Positions 47,089 to 57,458 of a DNA stretch of 64,000 nucleotides are shown here, in pieces (within the stretch, counting starts at the first letter, position 1; the number at the start of each line of letters is the position of its first letter). A program made the position numbers and the translations under genes. Below the pieces are notes generated by a model. That model had not been told where the DNA came from. It worked only from the letters and a program-made list of their open reading frames with translations, and did no database searches. This stretch comes from Eleusine coracana subsp. coracana (lineage: Eukaryota; Streptophyta; Magnoliopsida; Poales; Poaceae): positions 11,750,569-11,814,568 of the forward strand of contig CM064429.1 in NCBI GenBank assembly GCA_032690845.1. The letters are read 5' to 3'.

Positions 47089-47404
47089 TGTTGGCACCAA
47101 AATTTGGACCGGTCCCATTGGTTAGAGACAAAGAGTTGAAATCGACCAAGATCAGCAAAACTCAATGGCTGAAGGGAATAAAGTGGGCCCAATAGGGTTA
47201 TTTTATCTCTTTCTATTTTGTTTAGGAATAAGTCTAGTCGGTTTGTTTGTTCGGAAGCTGAAGAGTCCTGGCCGAATCAGGTCAGAACCCTTTTGCACGG
47301 GGCTATAAATATGTAATAGGGTCCGTACGAGAAAAATAACACTCCATTTAATACAATTCGGCGCATCGCCAAACCCTTTCTCGACGACATCCTTGTCTCG
47401 TGTG
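47089..47404 (+). repeat. LTR-like segment before the Tat pol
   Basis: It begins TGTTGGCACCAAAATTTGG and includes GGGGCTATAAATATGTAATAG near 47299, a TATA-box context. That suits an LTR, but no second copy is present in the window and its end could not be fixed. Gag is missing between it and pol. Confidence 0.4.
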
Positions 47405-48956
47405 GGCTGCATCGGCTCTGATCTCAATGAGAGATTTGGATTAGTCAACCTTGGTAAGAAATTAGATGAGGATTTTAAAGTTGAATTAATAAAAGTATTA
47501 AAGGAGTATCGGGATTGTTTTGCTTGGGATTATTCTGAGATGCCCGGTCTTAGCCGATCTATTGTTGAACATCGGCTACCCATCAAACCTGGATATCGAC
47601 CATACGAGCAACCGTCATGAAGGGTCGATCCTAAGAATTATGATGACATCAAGGTTAAAAGTACCAGATTGTATGATGCTAAATTCATTAGGCCTTGCCG
47701 ATATCTAGAGTGGGTTTCAAATATTGTGCCCGTTTTCAAGAAGTGTGGGAAGTCGAGAGTTTGCATTGACTTTTGACCATTGAATAAAGCTACTCCCAAA
47801 GATGATTACCCGATGCCGATAGCAGATCTTCTGGTTGATGCAGCAGCAGGGCATAAGATTGTTAGTTTTATGGATGGTCATGCTGGATATAATCAAATTT
47901 TTATGGCAAAGGAAGACATACCGAAGACTGCTTTTAGGTGTCTAGGGGCTATTGGATTATATGAATGGGTCGTCATGACATTTGGATTGAAGAATGCTGG
48001 AGCCACATATCAGAGAACCATGAATTATATTTTCCATTATCTGATTGGCAAGTTAGTAGAAATTTATACTGATGATGTGGTGGTTACGTTCAGATAAATA
48101 GAAGATATAGCGGATTTGCGGGAAGTACTCGAGAGAACAAGGAAATATGGTTTGAAGATGAATCCAAAAGAGTGTGCTTTTGGTGTGTCGACTGGCCAGT
48201 TTCTGGGATTTATTGTACATGAATGAGGAATTGAAATTGGGCCAAAGAGCATGAAGGCTATGAACGACATCAATAAGACAAAGCTTCAATCCTTGATCGG
48301 CAAAGTTAATTTCATCAAAAGATTCATTTCAAACCTATCAGGAAAGCTTGATGTGTTTACCCTGTTATTAAAGTTGAAAGCAGATCAGAAGTATATATGG
48401 GAACCTGAACATCAGAAAGCTCTGAACGACATCAGGAAATATCTGGTTTCCCCTTCTATGTTGGTACCACCGAGAGATGGATTACACTTCAGGCTTTATC
48501 TTGCGGCTGACAAGAAGTCGATCGGATTGACTTTGATTCAAGAACAAGATGGCAAAGAGAGGGTTGTGTTTTATTTAAGCCAAAGATTAATCGATGCCAA
48601 AACCAGGTGCACCAAGATGGAAAAATTATGTTTGTTTCTATATTTCTCATGTGTGAAGTTAAGGCATTATCTATTATCGACCGAGTGTGCTGTGGTATGC
48701 AAAACCGATGTCATCAAGTATATGCTATCGGCTCCGATCTTGAAGGGCAGGCTTGGAAAATGGATGTTGGCATTAACCGAATATGACTTGACTTATGAGT
48801 CTCCTAAAGCTATCAAGGGTCAGATCCTGGCTGATCTGGTGGTTGAACATTGTGGTTCAGATATGTTGATGGTAGAGCCAATGCCATGGTTATTGTTTTT
48901 TGATGGTTCTGTATGCAAGAATGAGTGTGGCATCAGGCTCGTGATTATATCGCATC

Positions 48957-48974
48957 GGGGGGGGGGGGGGGGGG
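48957..48974. repeat. Run of 18 G
   Basis: An uninterrupted G tract inside the second RNase H domain. It reads as extra Gly codons in frame. It could be real slippage or an assembly artefact. Confidence 0.9.
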
Positions 48975-50022
48975 CAAGGTTTGAATTTGCTTTTACTGTG
49001 GAGCCATCGACTAACAATCAGGTGGAATATAGAGCTGTTCTTAAAGGGTTGCAGATTTTGAAGAAAGCTAGAGTCGATTTTGTTGAGGTTGTTGGTGATT
49101 CATTATTGATACTCGGGCAGTTAGCAGGAGAATTCGAGTGCAAAGATGATATATTCCGATTGTTCTATGCTGAGTGTCAAAATTTGATGCAACACTTCAA
49201 AGCAGTGAGATTCAAGCATGCCCCGAGGGAACAGAATATGGAGGCGAATGATTTGGCGCAGAAGGCATCAGACTATCAGTTGAACACCAGTGGAGTTATT
49301 GTCGATATAGCCGATGTTGATAAAGAAGACTGGAGATCTAAGATTGTTCAATATCTCAAAGATCTAGCCCAACATACTCCACAGAAAATTCGATACATGG
49401 CGTTGAGGTATGTTTTACTTAAAGATAAGCTTTATTATATGACGATTGATGGTGTATTATTAAGATGTTTGAATAAGGAAGAAGCCAAAGTGGTTATGTG
49501 CGAAGTCCATAAAGGCATCTATGGTACATATCAATCGACCCATAAAATGAGATGGTTGTTGAAAAGGACTGGGTATTATTGGCGAAGTATGCTAGAAAAT
49601 TGCTTTCGGTATTATAAAGGGTGTCAAGATTGCTAGAAATTTAGAGCAATTCAGAGAGCGCCGACATCGGCTATGAATTCAATCATTAAGTCATGGCCGT
49701 TCAAAGGATGGGGTATGGATATGATTGGCCAAGTTTATCCAGCTTTGAGCAAGGGTCATAGATATATTCTAGCGACCACCGATTATTTCATAAAGTGGGT
49801 TGAGGCAGTGCCGATGAAGAATGTGATGACCAATGACATGATCAACTTTGTGAAGGAACACATTATATACAGGTTTGGTGTGCTGCAGACTATTACTACT
49901 GACCAAGGTTCTGTTTTTACTTCGGAAGAATTTCAAAACTTTGCCGGTAGTACGAGGATCAAGTTGTTGAATTCATCTCCGTATTACGCTCAAGCTAATG
50001 GCCAAGCAGAAACATCCAATAA

Positions 50023-50176
50023 GAGTTTGATCAAGTTGATTAAAAGAAATATAGATGAACAACCAAAGAAGTGGCATACGACATTGGCTGAATTATTATG
50101 AGTTTGATCAAGTTGATTAAAAGAAATATAGATGAACAACTAAAGAAGTGGCATACGACATTGGCTGAATTATTAT
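50023..50176 (+). repeat. 77-bp tandem duplication in the integrase
   Basis: Two copies, 50023-50099 and 50100-50176, start GAGTTTGATCAAGTTGATTA and differ at one site (AACC versus AACT). The unit is not a multiple of three, so it breaks the integrase frame. Confidence 0.95.
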
Positions 50177-50859
50177 GAGCATATAGGATGGCTTGTCATG
50201 GGTCGATAAAGGTGCCACCGTATCAGTTAGTTTATGGGCATGAAGCGGTGTTACCTTGGGAAACAAATTCGGGGTCCAGAAGAACAGAGTTGCAAGATCA
50301 GTTATCTACCGATGATTACAGGCAGGTTAGGTTTGATGAATTAGAAGATGTCGTGCAGCATCGGATGAGGGCCTTAGAAAGATTCAAGAGAACAAGGCTC
50401 ATGTGTCCAGATTTTACAATAAAAAGGTGGTGCCTAAAAGTTTTTCAGAAGGAGATCTTATCTGAAAGTTGATTATACCCATCGGCTTTAAAGATAGTCG
50501 ATTTGGAAAGTGGTCTCCAACTTGGGAGGGGCCATTGAAAGTGACCCGATGTGCACCAGGAAATGCATATTTCTTACAGGGATTAGATGGAGAAGAGTTT
50601 GGGAGAGCAATTAATGGGAAATGTTTAAAGAAATATCATCCAAGCGTTTGGGTTGGCGCATGATCTCGAGTGCTTGATGATGGCCGATATGACGAATATC
50701 ATCCTTAGCAGAAAAAATAAAATAAAAGAGAGGATAATTCACAACCAATGTCGACAAAGTCATCTTCAGATAGCCGATATCAAGGATGTCACTCTTAGTT
50801 CAAAAATATTACAGAACAAAATATTGTTCACAGATTTACAAGACCGCTCAGGTCTATGA

Positions 50860-52565
50860 CTACTCATCTGCGCAGTAGAAGTTGATGATTTCAATTGCCT
50901 TCATGCGGAGTGCATCAACTTGGGCTACTACATAAGCATCCTCTTTAATTGTGCTAGGTATGCTAGTCACGATGCCCCACAGGTTAGAAGCCTGCTCATA
51001 AGCTGATGTGGTAATGCCTTCTTGCTCTATGATTTCTTTTGGTATTCTGGCGAGTGTGGCTTTTGCATCGGCTATCTCCTTGTTCTTTGCCTCGAGAGCT
51101 GCCTAAAGTTCATCTCGCTCTCACCTCAAGTCGACAAGTGTTCCCTCGAGGTCAGCTGATCTGGAGATTAGGGCCGTGTATTTGTTCTTCTCTTCTTCGG
51201 CCTTCTTGTTAGCTGCCTCAGCTTGGTATCTTTATGCTAATCGGTGTTCAATACGAGTTTGGGCTTCAAGTACCTCGAGCTGGCAGAACTCGATGTACGC
51301 TACTAGTTGCAGCACTGATATGAGACTTGTGGACAGATGATCCCTGATTTCGAGGTACCTCGCTCTAATCGGGCTGGCATCTAGAACTAAATTCTTGATG
51401 GGGATGTCGAGTCGACGAAAAATATCCTGTAGAGTAGTTCAAACTTCTGGAGGCAAGTATATTGAAGAGGTACGCCTGGAGATTTGGGCCTGGGAAGAAG
51501 AGGAGGAAGTTGTTAAGAAAATGGCAGGCAAATATATATCATTGAGACAAGAAGGATTAATTCTTACTGTTGTTTTTGGAGTCGATAAAGATATAGAGAC
51601 ATCACATTCAAGAGTCGATGAAGGCATCAGGACAACCAAAGATTCAAGGATATGTGCGCTGATGGTCGATGATCGGAACTCCTGAGAACATAGAGGGTTA
51701 AGAGTTGAAAAAGAAAAGTAGTCGATATGTGAATTGAAGAATAATACCTGTGGATCGACCCAAGGAATCAAAGCCAGAGTTGGTAAAGGAGCAGGCATTG
51801 GCTCATCGACTTCTCCGAAGTGGCAGTGTCGATGGGAGGGGAGTCGATATGAGTAGTGCATTCTGTAGGCTGGTCCAATATCAAGGCGCTGCTATCATTC
51901 ATGATCTCCTAAAAAGGAACATAAAAAACAACACATTGCAAGGAAATTAGTGGTAAAAGAAAGAAGTATTTTTACCGTAGCCAGTGAGGACGAAGGTTGT
52001 TCTATTGGCTCAGGTATGTTTGTTGGTTCTTCTGTCAATGGTGTAGTACCCAGAGCCGATAGGGTTGATGTCGATGGGGTAACAGAGGTCGATGGCAATG
52101 TCTGAATAACAAAGAATCGTTAAGTTGGGAATCAACAAAGACGATATGAACGCAAGATTGTTACCTGTGCAGCTTTGGCGAGACCAGCGATGACTTCTTG
52201 GGCTACTTCTTGATTGACAACCGAAGTCGATGGAGCAGTTTGTTAAATGGAAAAGGGTTTTGAGATGATTAAGCTACGGGAGGGTTTTAAAAGGGTGAAG
52301 AATTATTACCTGAGTTGTCAACACATGATCAGTCAAAACTGATGGAATTGGTGAAGCGGTTGCAATCCTGGCGCGCTTCTGCTGTTCGGATGCTTGAGTT
52401 GATTGGTCTTCAGTGCCAGCTTTTCTCTTTGCTGGCTCTTTTCTCACGGTCTTGCGGGTTGGTTTTGTCAGGCCTCGGCCGCTGAGGAGCTGAGTAGGAG
52501 TCGGAGCATTGCAACTAATGAGGACATCACCCTTATGGATACGCCCAACATTCCGCCAACCAAAA
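50860..52565 (-). pseudogene. Antisense multi-exon gene of the Tat element (basic region plus coiled coil)
   Basis: Five exons with GT-AG-like borders can be read on the minus strand: about 52565-52310, 52240-52165 (weak acceptor), 52101-51977, 51908-51748 and 51681-50860. The first has a basic, likely nuclear-targeting stretch (RKTVRKEPAKRKAGTEDQ, EQQKRAR); the next ones are Ser/Thr/Pro-rich. The last is a Ser/Thr-rich part, LQDIFRRLDIPIKNLVLDAS, and a Glu/Ala/Lys-rich coiled coil (YQAEAANKKAEEEKNKYTAL, AALEAKNKEIADAKATLA), ending IEIINFYCADE. Four in-frame stops fit C-to-T changes on this strand. The same C-terminus is found at 46971-47088. Its upper end is cut by an LTR at 52566. Some Tat-lineage elements such as maize Grande carry antisense genes; the function is unknown. 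Confidence 0.65.
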
Positions 52566-53417
52566 TGCAAGTTTATGCGCGACAACTGAATTTACGGGTG
52601 AGGTTGTTCCTAATGATTCCTTTATGTGATTTTGAGAATAGATTGCTACCTAATGAATTAATTGTTGTTAGAAACCATGGAGATGATGATGAGATAGCTG
52701 GGGAGGTGATTGGAGACGTGATGGGCCAGCAAGGACGTCCAAGCCAAGGTGGAGCCCCAATCAAAACCGACTTCGAGTCTGTTTCGGGGCCCAGGACCAG
52801 TCTGCACTAAAACAGTCGCCCAGGACGCATACGGACTCGGATTTGAACGTTCTACATATGCACGGAAAGATAAGGAGAAGACCTTTCCAATGCTGCCGGC
52901 CGCATGTCAAAATTCATCCGGAGTCATCGGGAATCGTCAAAACAAGAGAGAGTCCAGAATCTGTGTCGGTGCTGCGTCGCCTATTTTTGGCCTTTGGGCT
53001 TTGTATCTAGGTGAGCCCAATTAGGGGCACGTCCAGAGGGTCTTGTACGACCCTAGGGTCTTTATATACAGCTGCCGCCGCACCATTAGGGTTCGGGTTT
53101 TGCTTAGATCAATTCTGTTCATAAACAGTGTCACCGTTCATCGGTTTGTGAGACCCCAACTTTGAGAGTTTAATCATACATCTGCAATTGTGTTGCATTC
53201 TTCGTCGTTCTTGCTTGTGTTCTTGATTTGCAGGCAGGGATTAGTCTTCTCGGCGAGGTCAATCGTCTTTGGACGGTTGATAACCAGAGGAGATATCGTG
53301 CTGCGATTGCGGGGTTTAGAACATGCTGTTCTGAAGCCGGATCGATTTGTGTGTCGCCTTCGACCAAATCAACTTACCAAGAACCTTTCGGAAGATCGGG
53401 AACCCTTGTTCGCATCA
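52566..53417 (+). repeat. Solo or orphan Gypsy LTR, plus orientation
   Basis: It reads from TGCAAGTTTATGCGCGACAA to CTTGTTCGCATCA and is an inverted, diverged copy of the LTR at 56601-57458 (shared: GCAATTGTGTTGCATTCTTC, GGTTTGTGAGACCCCAACTT, CTTTATATA context at 53058). The flanks CAAAA and GGTGA do not form a target duplication. It sits exactly between two other elements, so it may mark a recombination junction. Confidence 0.7.
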
Positions 53418-54042
53418 GGTGATGTCGCGCATTCCATATTTGCCAGCGGCAGCGCTGGAGAATTGCGGGAAAGCGGGGGCGACGATTGCGGAGCACGCGA
53501 TGATCATGGACGTGGTGTCGGGGCCGCGCGGCAGCGAGCGCGCGGGCGCGGATTTGAACGGGGAAGCAGAGAAAAGGAAAGGGGTCGGTTCGACGGGATG
53601 AAGGGGATGACAGGCGGGGCCCGTCTGTCGGTGGGAGGGAGAGAGATGGCGGGTTTCTGGGCGGGCGCCTTCAGCGCTGGCTGGCTCGGGCTGTTGCACT
53701 CTGGCCGGTTGGGCCGAAAAGGGAAGAGTGGGGGAGAAAGGGGAGGAGGGTTTTGGGTGGGCTAGAAAGGTGGGTTTTCGGCCCAGGCTCTTGTTTTCCC
53801 TTTTTCTTTTCCTTTTTCTAATTCTTTTCCCTCCTATTTTCTATTCTAATTTCCTGGAAATTATTTAGGGATTAAAGTAAATGCATAATGCAATATAAAT
53901 TCTACATGGACAATGACATGCCATGAAAATGCAATAAATTAATTAATTAATCTAGGAAAATAAATTGTCCTAGGTTGTTTAACTAATTGCTTAAATGTTA
54001 ATAATTGGCATTTTTAGAAATTATAAAAAGTTGGGTGCTACA
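53418..54042 (-). repeat. Partial LTR of the minus-strand Tat-type element
   Basis: Read on the minus strand it starts TGTAGCACCCAACTTTTTAT at 54042, directly after the purine tract ATGGGAGGGTG (54043-54053). It includes a GC-rich half (53430-53760) and stops at the orphan LTR (53417). The frame 53190-53765 crossing this junction is not a gene. Confidence 0.65.
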
Positions 54043-54379
54043 CCCTCCCATGGAGCTGACAGATTGTTCTTGCTGATGGTGGACTGCACTTGCTTTAGTA
54101 CTAAATCTCCGATTGCGAAGTCCTGTGACCTAACATTTTTGTCATGGTACCGTCGGAGGCTTTGCTGACATTTGGCCAACCTCATCAGGGTAGCATTTCA
54201 TCACATCTGTTGTTGTTGGAAACCTCTTCATCGTACGCAGTAACTCACGACGAGGTGAACAATACCTCGGTCTGCAGCATCGCCTCCGAACCATAAACCA
54301 ACGAGAAAGGTGACTGTCCTGTTACCCGACTAACATTAGTCCTGAGCCCCCATAGTACTGATAGTAACTCTCGAACCCA

Positions 54380-56600
54380 TCACCGAGCATTTTTTTCCAA
54401 TCTATCGAATATGCGAGGCTTAATTCTTGATAGCAAGAGACCATTGGCTCGCTCAACCGGGTGAGCCGCGGAAGCGTAGCCGATCTTGAATCCTATCTTT
54501 GTCACAAAATCCTTAAACTCTTGTGCTGTAAACCGACTTCCATTCTTAGTGATGATCTTGTGGGGGGCACCAAACCGAGTTACTATGTCAGTCATGAACT
54601 CTATGACCTTCTTTGCAGATATCTTGCCGACTGGTTTTGCCTCGATGGACTTGAAGAATTTTTCATCGCGACAAAAAGGTGAGTGAAACCATATTGCGCC
54701 TTTTGGAAACGACCAACGATGTCCAGGCCCCATACCAAAAAAGGCCATGTTATTGGGATATTCTGCAGCTCGGTAGCCAGCACGTGCTTCTGTCAGGCAA
54801 AGAATTGACATCCCTCACACCTTCGAACAATGTTCTTTGCGTTGGTGCACGTAGTTGGCCAGTAAAATCCCTGTCTCATGGCTTTGCTTGCTATTGTCAA
54901 TGGGCCCGCGTGGTTGCCACATACGCCAGCATGTATCTCTCGCAACATGGCTATGCCCTCCCCCTGTGACAAGCACTTCAGAAATACCTCATAGGTACTC
55001 TGTCTGTATAAGAGATGATTGCCAATGCAATATGACTAGGACTTGTGAATAATGCACGAGACCTCATCTTTATCAGTCGGCAAGGTCCCCTTATCCAAAT
55101 ACTCAATGTACGGAGTGCGCCAATCGGTTTCTATTAGGGTCAACTGAGGTGTTGCCTCTTCCTCTATTGGAGCCTGTGCCATGGCTTGTTGTGTTAGTAC
55201 AGATGGCTTATGCAATTCATTGAGGAATACTCCATCGGGTATTTTAGCTCGGTTGGACCCAACTTGGCCAACTCGTCCACCTCTTCGTTGTACTTTCAAA
55301 GGACGTGCTTATACTCGATGCCATCAAACTTGTATCGTCCGAATAGCACCACTCCTTGGTGACCTGATTAATTATGAGTGCCAAGTCACCTAAGATGCTT
55401 AACCTCTTAACACCGAGTGTGGCCGTTCTTAGGCCGTGTAGGAGCACCTCGTACTCCGTCGTGTTGTTGGATGCTCGAAAGTGCATGTGGAGGACGTACT
55501 TCAGTTTGGCACCATCCGGAGATGATAGTACCACCCTCGCACCATCTCCTTCCAGCTATAAGGAGCCATCAAAACACATTGTCCAGTAGGTTAGTTCTTG
55601 CTGGGTTGGTGGCAATTCAGCCTCTGTCCACTCAACAACGAAGTTAGATAGCGCTTGTGCCTTGATTTCATCACGTGGTTTGAAAATAATTTCATACGCG
55701 CCAAGCTCAACAACCCACTTAGCGATTTTGCCAGTAGCATCCCGATTGTGGAGCAAATCACCGAGCCTAAAAGATGTGTGGACCTCAATCGGGTGGTCTT
55801 CAAAGTAATGCTTTAGCTTGCAAGATGTCATTAACAATGTGTAGTCTAACTTCTAGAGCTGAAAGTATCGTACCTTGGAATCTGACAGAACCTCACGTAC
55901 AAAATACAGCAGACGCTGCACCTTTTGAGCCTCGCCATCTTCCGCCCGTTCGACCGCCAGCACAGTGCTGATAACTATGTGGTTGCGGAGATGTACAACT
56001 ACAAAATTTCCTTTCGGTCAGAAGGTGTTAGCATCAGTGGCCCACTAATATAGGTCTTGAACTCGTCCAAGGCTTTTTGGGCTTCATCGTTCCAGATGAA
56101 CGAACCCTGCTTTTTAAGTAATCGGAAGTAAGGTAGCCCTCGGACGCCGAGTCGTAACACGAACCTGCTAAGTGCCGCCATGCAACTGGTTAACTTCTGG
56201 ATGTATTTTTGAGAATGTGGACAGCCCATACTTAGTATGGCGTTGACCTTCTCTAGTTTTGCTTTGATTCCCCTATGCAAGACCAAGAAACCTAGTAGCT
56301 TTCCTGATGGGACGCCAAAGACGCATTTCTCGGGATTTAGCTTCATGTACTACTTGCATAGGTTGTCGAATGTCTCGGCTATGTCTTAGATTAGGTCGAA
56401 TGCAAGTCAGCTTTTTATGACCACATCGTCGACATTGGCCTCAACGTTCCTCCCGATCTGCTCATCTAGGCAACGCTGCATGGTTCGCTGGTAGGTGACG
56501 CCGGTGTTCTTCAATTCAAAAGGCATGGTTATATAACAAAAAGCCCCTTACAGCATAATGAACGATGTCTTTAGTTGGTCGCATTCGCTAAGGGGGATCT
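54380..56600 (-). pseudogene. Tat/RIRE2-type Gypsy pol fragments, minus strand
   Basis: Reading down from 56600: reverse transcriptase from KIPLSECDQLKTSF, with YITMPFELKNTGVTYQRTMQ and a mutated active site NVDDVV; then CVFGVPSGKLLGF and a connection region to 55999; RNase H with VVELGAYEIIFKPRDEIKAQ; the Tat-type second RNase H with YWTMCFDGSL and NNTTEYEVLLHGLRTATLG; and the integrase with LVWGLDIVGRF. In the integrase the second acidic position reads ITKNGSRF (Lys for Asp), and the piece before VERANG is shortened. Several frameshifts and stops are present (for example near 56410 and 56380). The upstream part of RT is cut off at 56600 by the next element. Confidence 0.85.
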
Positions 56601-57458
56601 TGATGTGAACAAGGGTTCCTGATCTTTCAAAAGGTTCTGGTAAATCTTGATTTGGGCGGAGGCGAAACACAAATCGATCCGGCTTCTAAACAACACGTTT
56701 AGAACCCGCAATCGCAGTCCAATGTCTCCTCTGGTTATCAATCGTCCAAGGATGATTGACCTTACCGAGAAGGCTAATCTCTGCCTGTGAATCAAGAACA
56801 CAAGCAAGAACAACGAAGAATGCAACACAATTGCAGATGTATGATTAAACTCACGAAGTTGGGGTCTCACAAACCGGTATGACGGCAAAACTGTTATGAA
56901 CAGAATAATCTAAGCAAAACCCGAACCCTAATGGTGCGGTGGCAGCTTTATATGAAGATCCTAGGGTCATGCAAGACCCTCTGGATGTGCCCCTAATTAG
57001 GCTCAACTGGATACAAAGCCCAAAGGTCAAAAATAGGTGACACAGCACCAACACAGATTCTGGACTCTCTTTTGTTTCGATGATTCCCAATGACTCCATA
57101 CGAATTTTGAAATAAAACTAGTGGAATTTGAAAGGTCTTCTCCTTAGCTTTCCGTGCATATGTAGAACGTCCAAATCTGAGTCCTTATGCATCCTACGGG
57201 TCCGTTTTAGTGCATACTGGTCCTAGGCCCTGAAACACACTCGAAGTCGGTTTTGATTGGGCCTCCACCTTGGCTTCCAAGCCCTTGCTGGGTCCTCCAT
57301 GTTCCCAGGTCTTTCTCCCATTATCTCCTGGTCCTCTCCATAGTTTCTAATCATAAAATAATCATTAGGTAGGAAACCATTCTCAAAAGTAAAATATAAC
57401 AAAGAACGTAGGAACGAGCTCACCTCTAAATTTAGTCATCGTGCACGAGCTCTAGTCA
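56601..57458 (-). repeat. 3' LTR of the minus-strand Gypsy element
   Basis: On the minus strand it starts TGACTAGAGCTCGTGCACGA after the purine tract AAGAGGGGGAGGA (57459-57471) and ends GTTCACATCA. A TTATATGAAG/CTTTATA-type promoter context is present near 56945. The stop codon of pol falls within its first bases. Confidence 0.88.

Larger units (their letters stand above)
47405..50663 (+). pseudogene. Tat-lineage Gypsy pol (RT, RNase H, second RNase H, integrase), broken
   Basis: It starts inside pol with FAWDYSEMPGLSRSIVEHRL. Reverse transcriptase follows (DDYPMPIADLLVDAAAGHK, MTFGLKNAGATYQRTMN); the active site reads IYTDDVV, with the Asp pair kept. RNase H (LYLAADKKSIGLTLIQEQDG) is followed by a second, archaeal-like RNase H (LLFFDGSVCKNECG, NNQVEYRAVLKGL), the mark of the Tat lineage. 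The integrase has KGWGMDMIGQVYP, TTDQGSVFTSEEF and SPYYAQANGQAE. The end, IPIGFKDSRFGKWSPTWEGP, stops at 50661. Stops occur at 47618, 47774, 48094, 48223 and 49634. An 18-G run (48957-48974) lies in the second RNase H, and a 77-bp duplication shifts the integrase frame. Gag and protease are missing. Confidence 0.88.

Noticed and set aside
53190..53765. 191-codon plus-strand frame
   Set aside because: It runs across the junction of two unrelated LTR pieces and is Gly/Arg-rich by composition.
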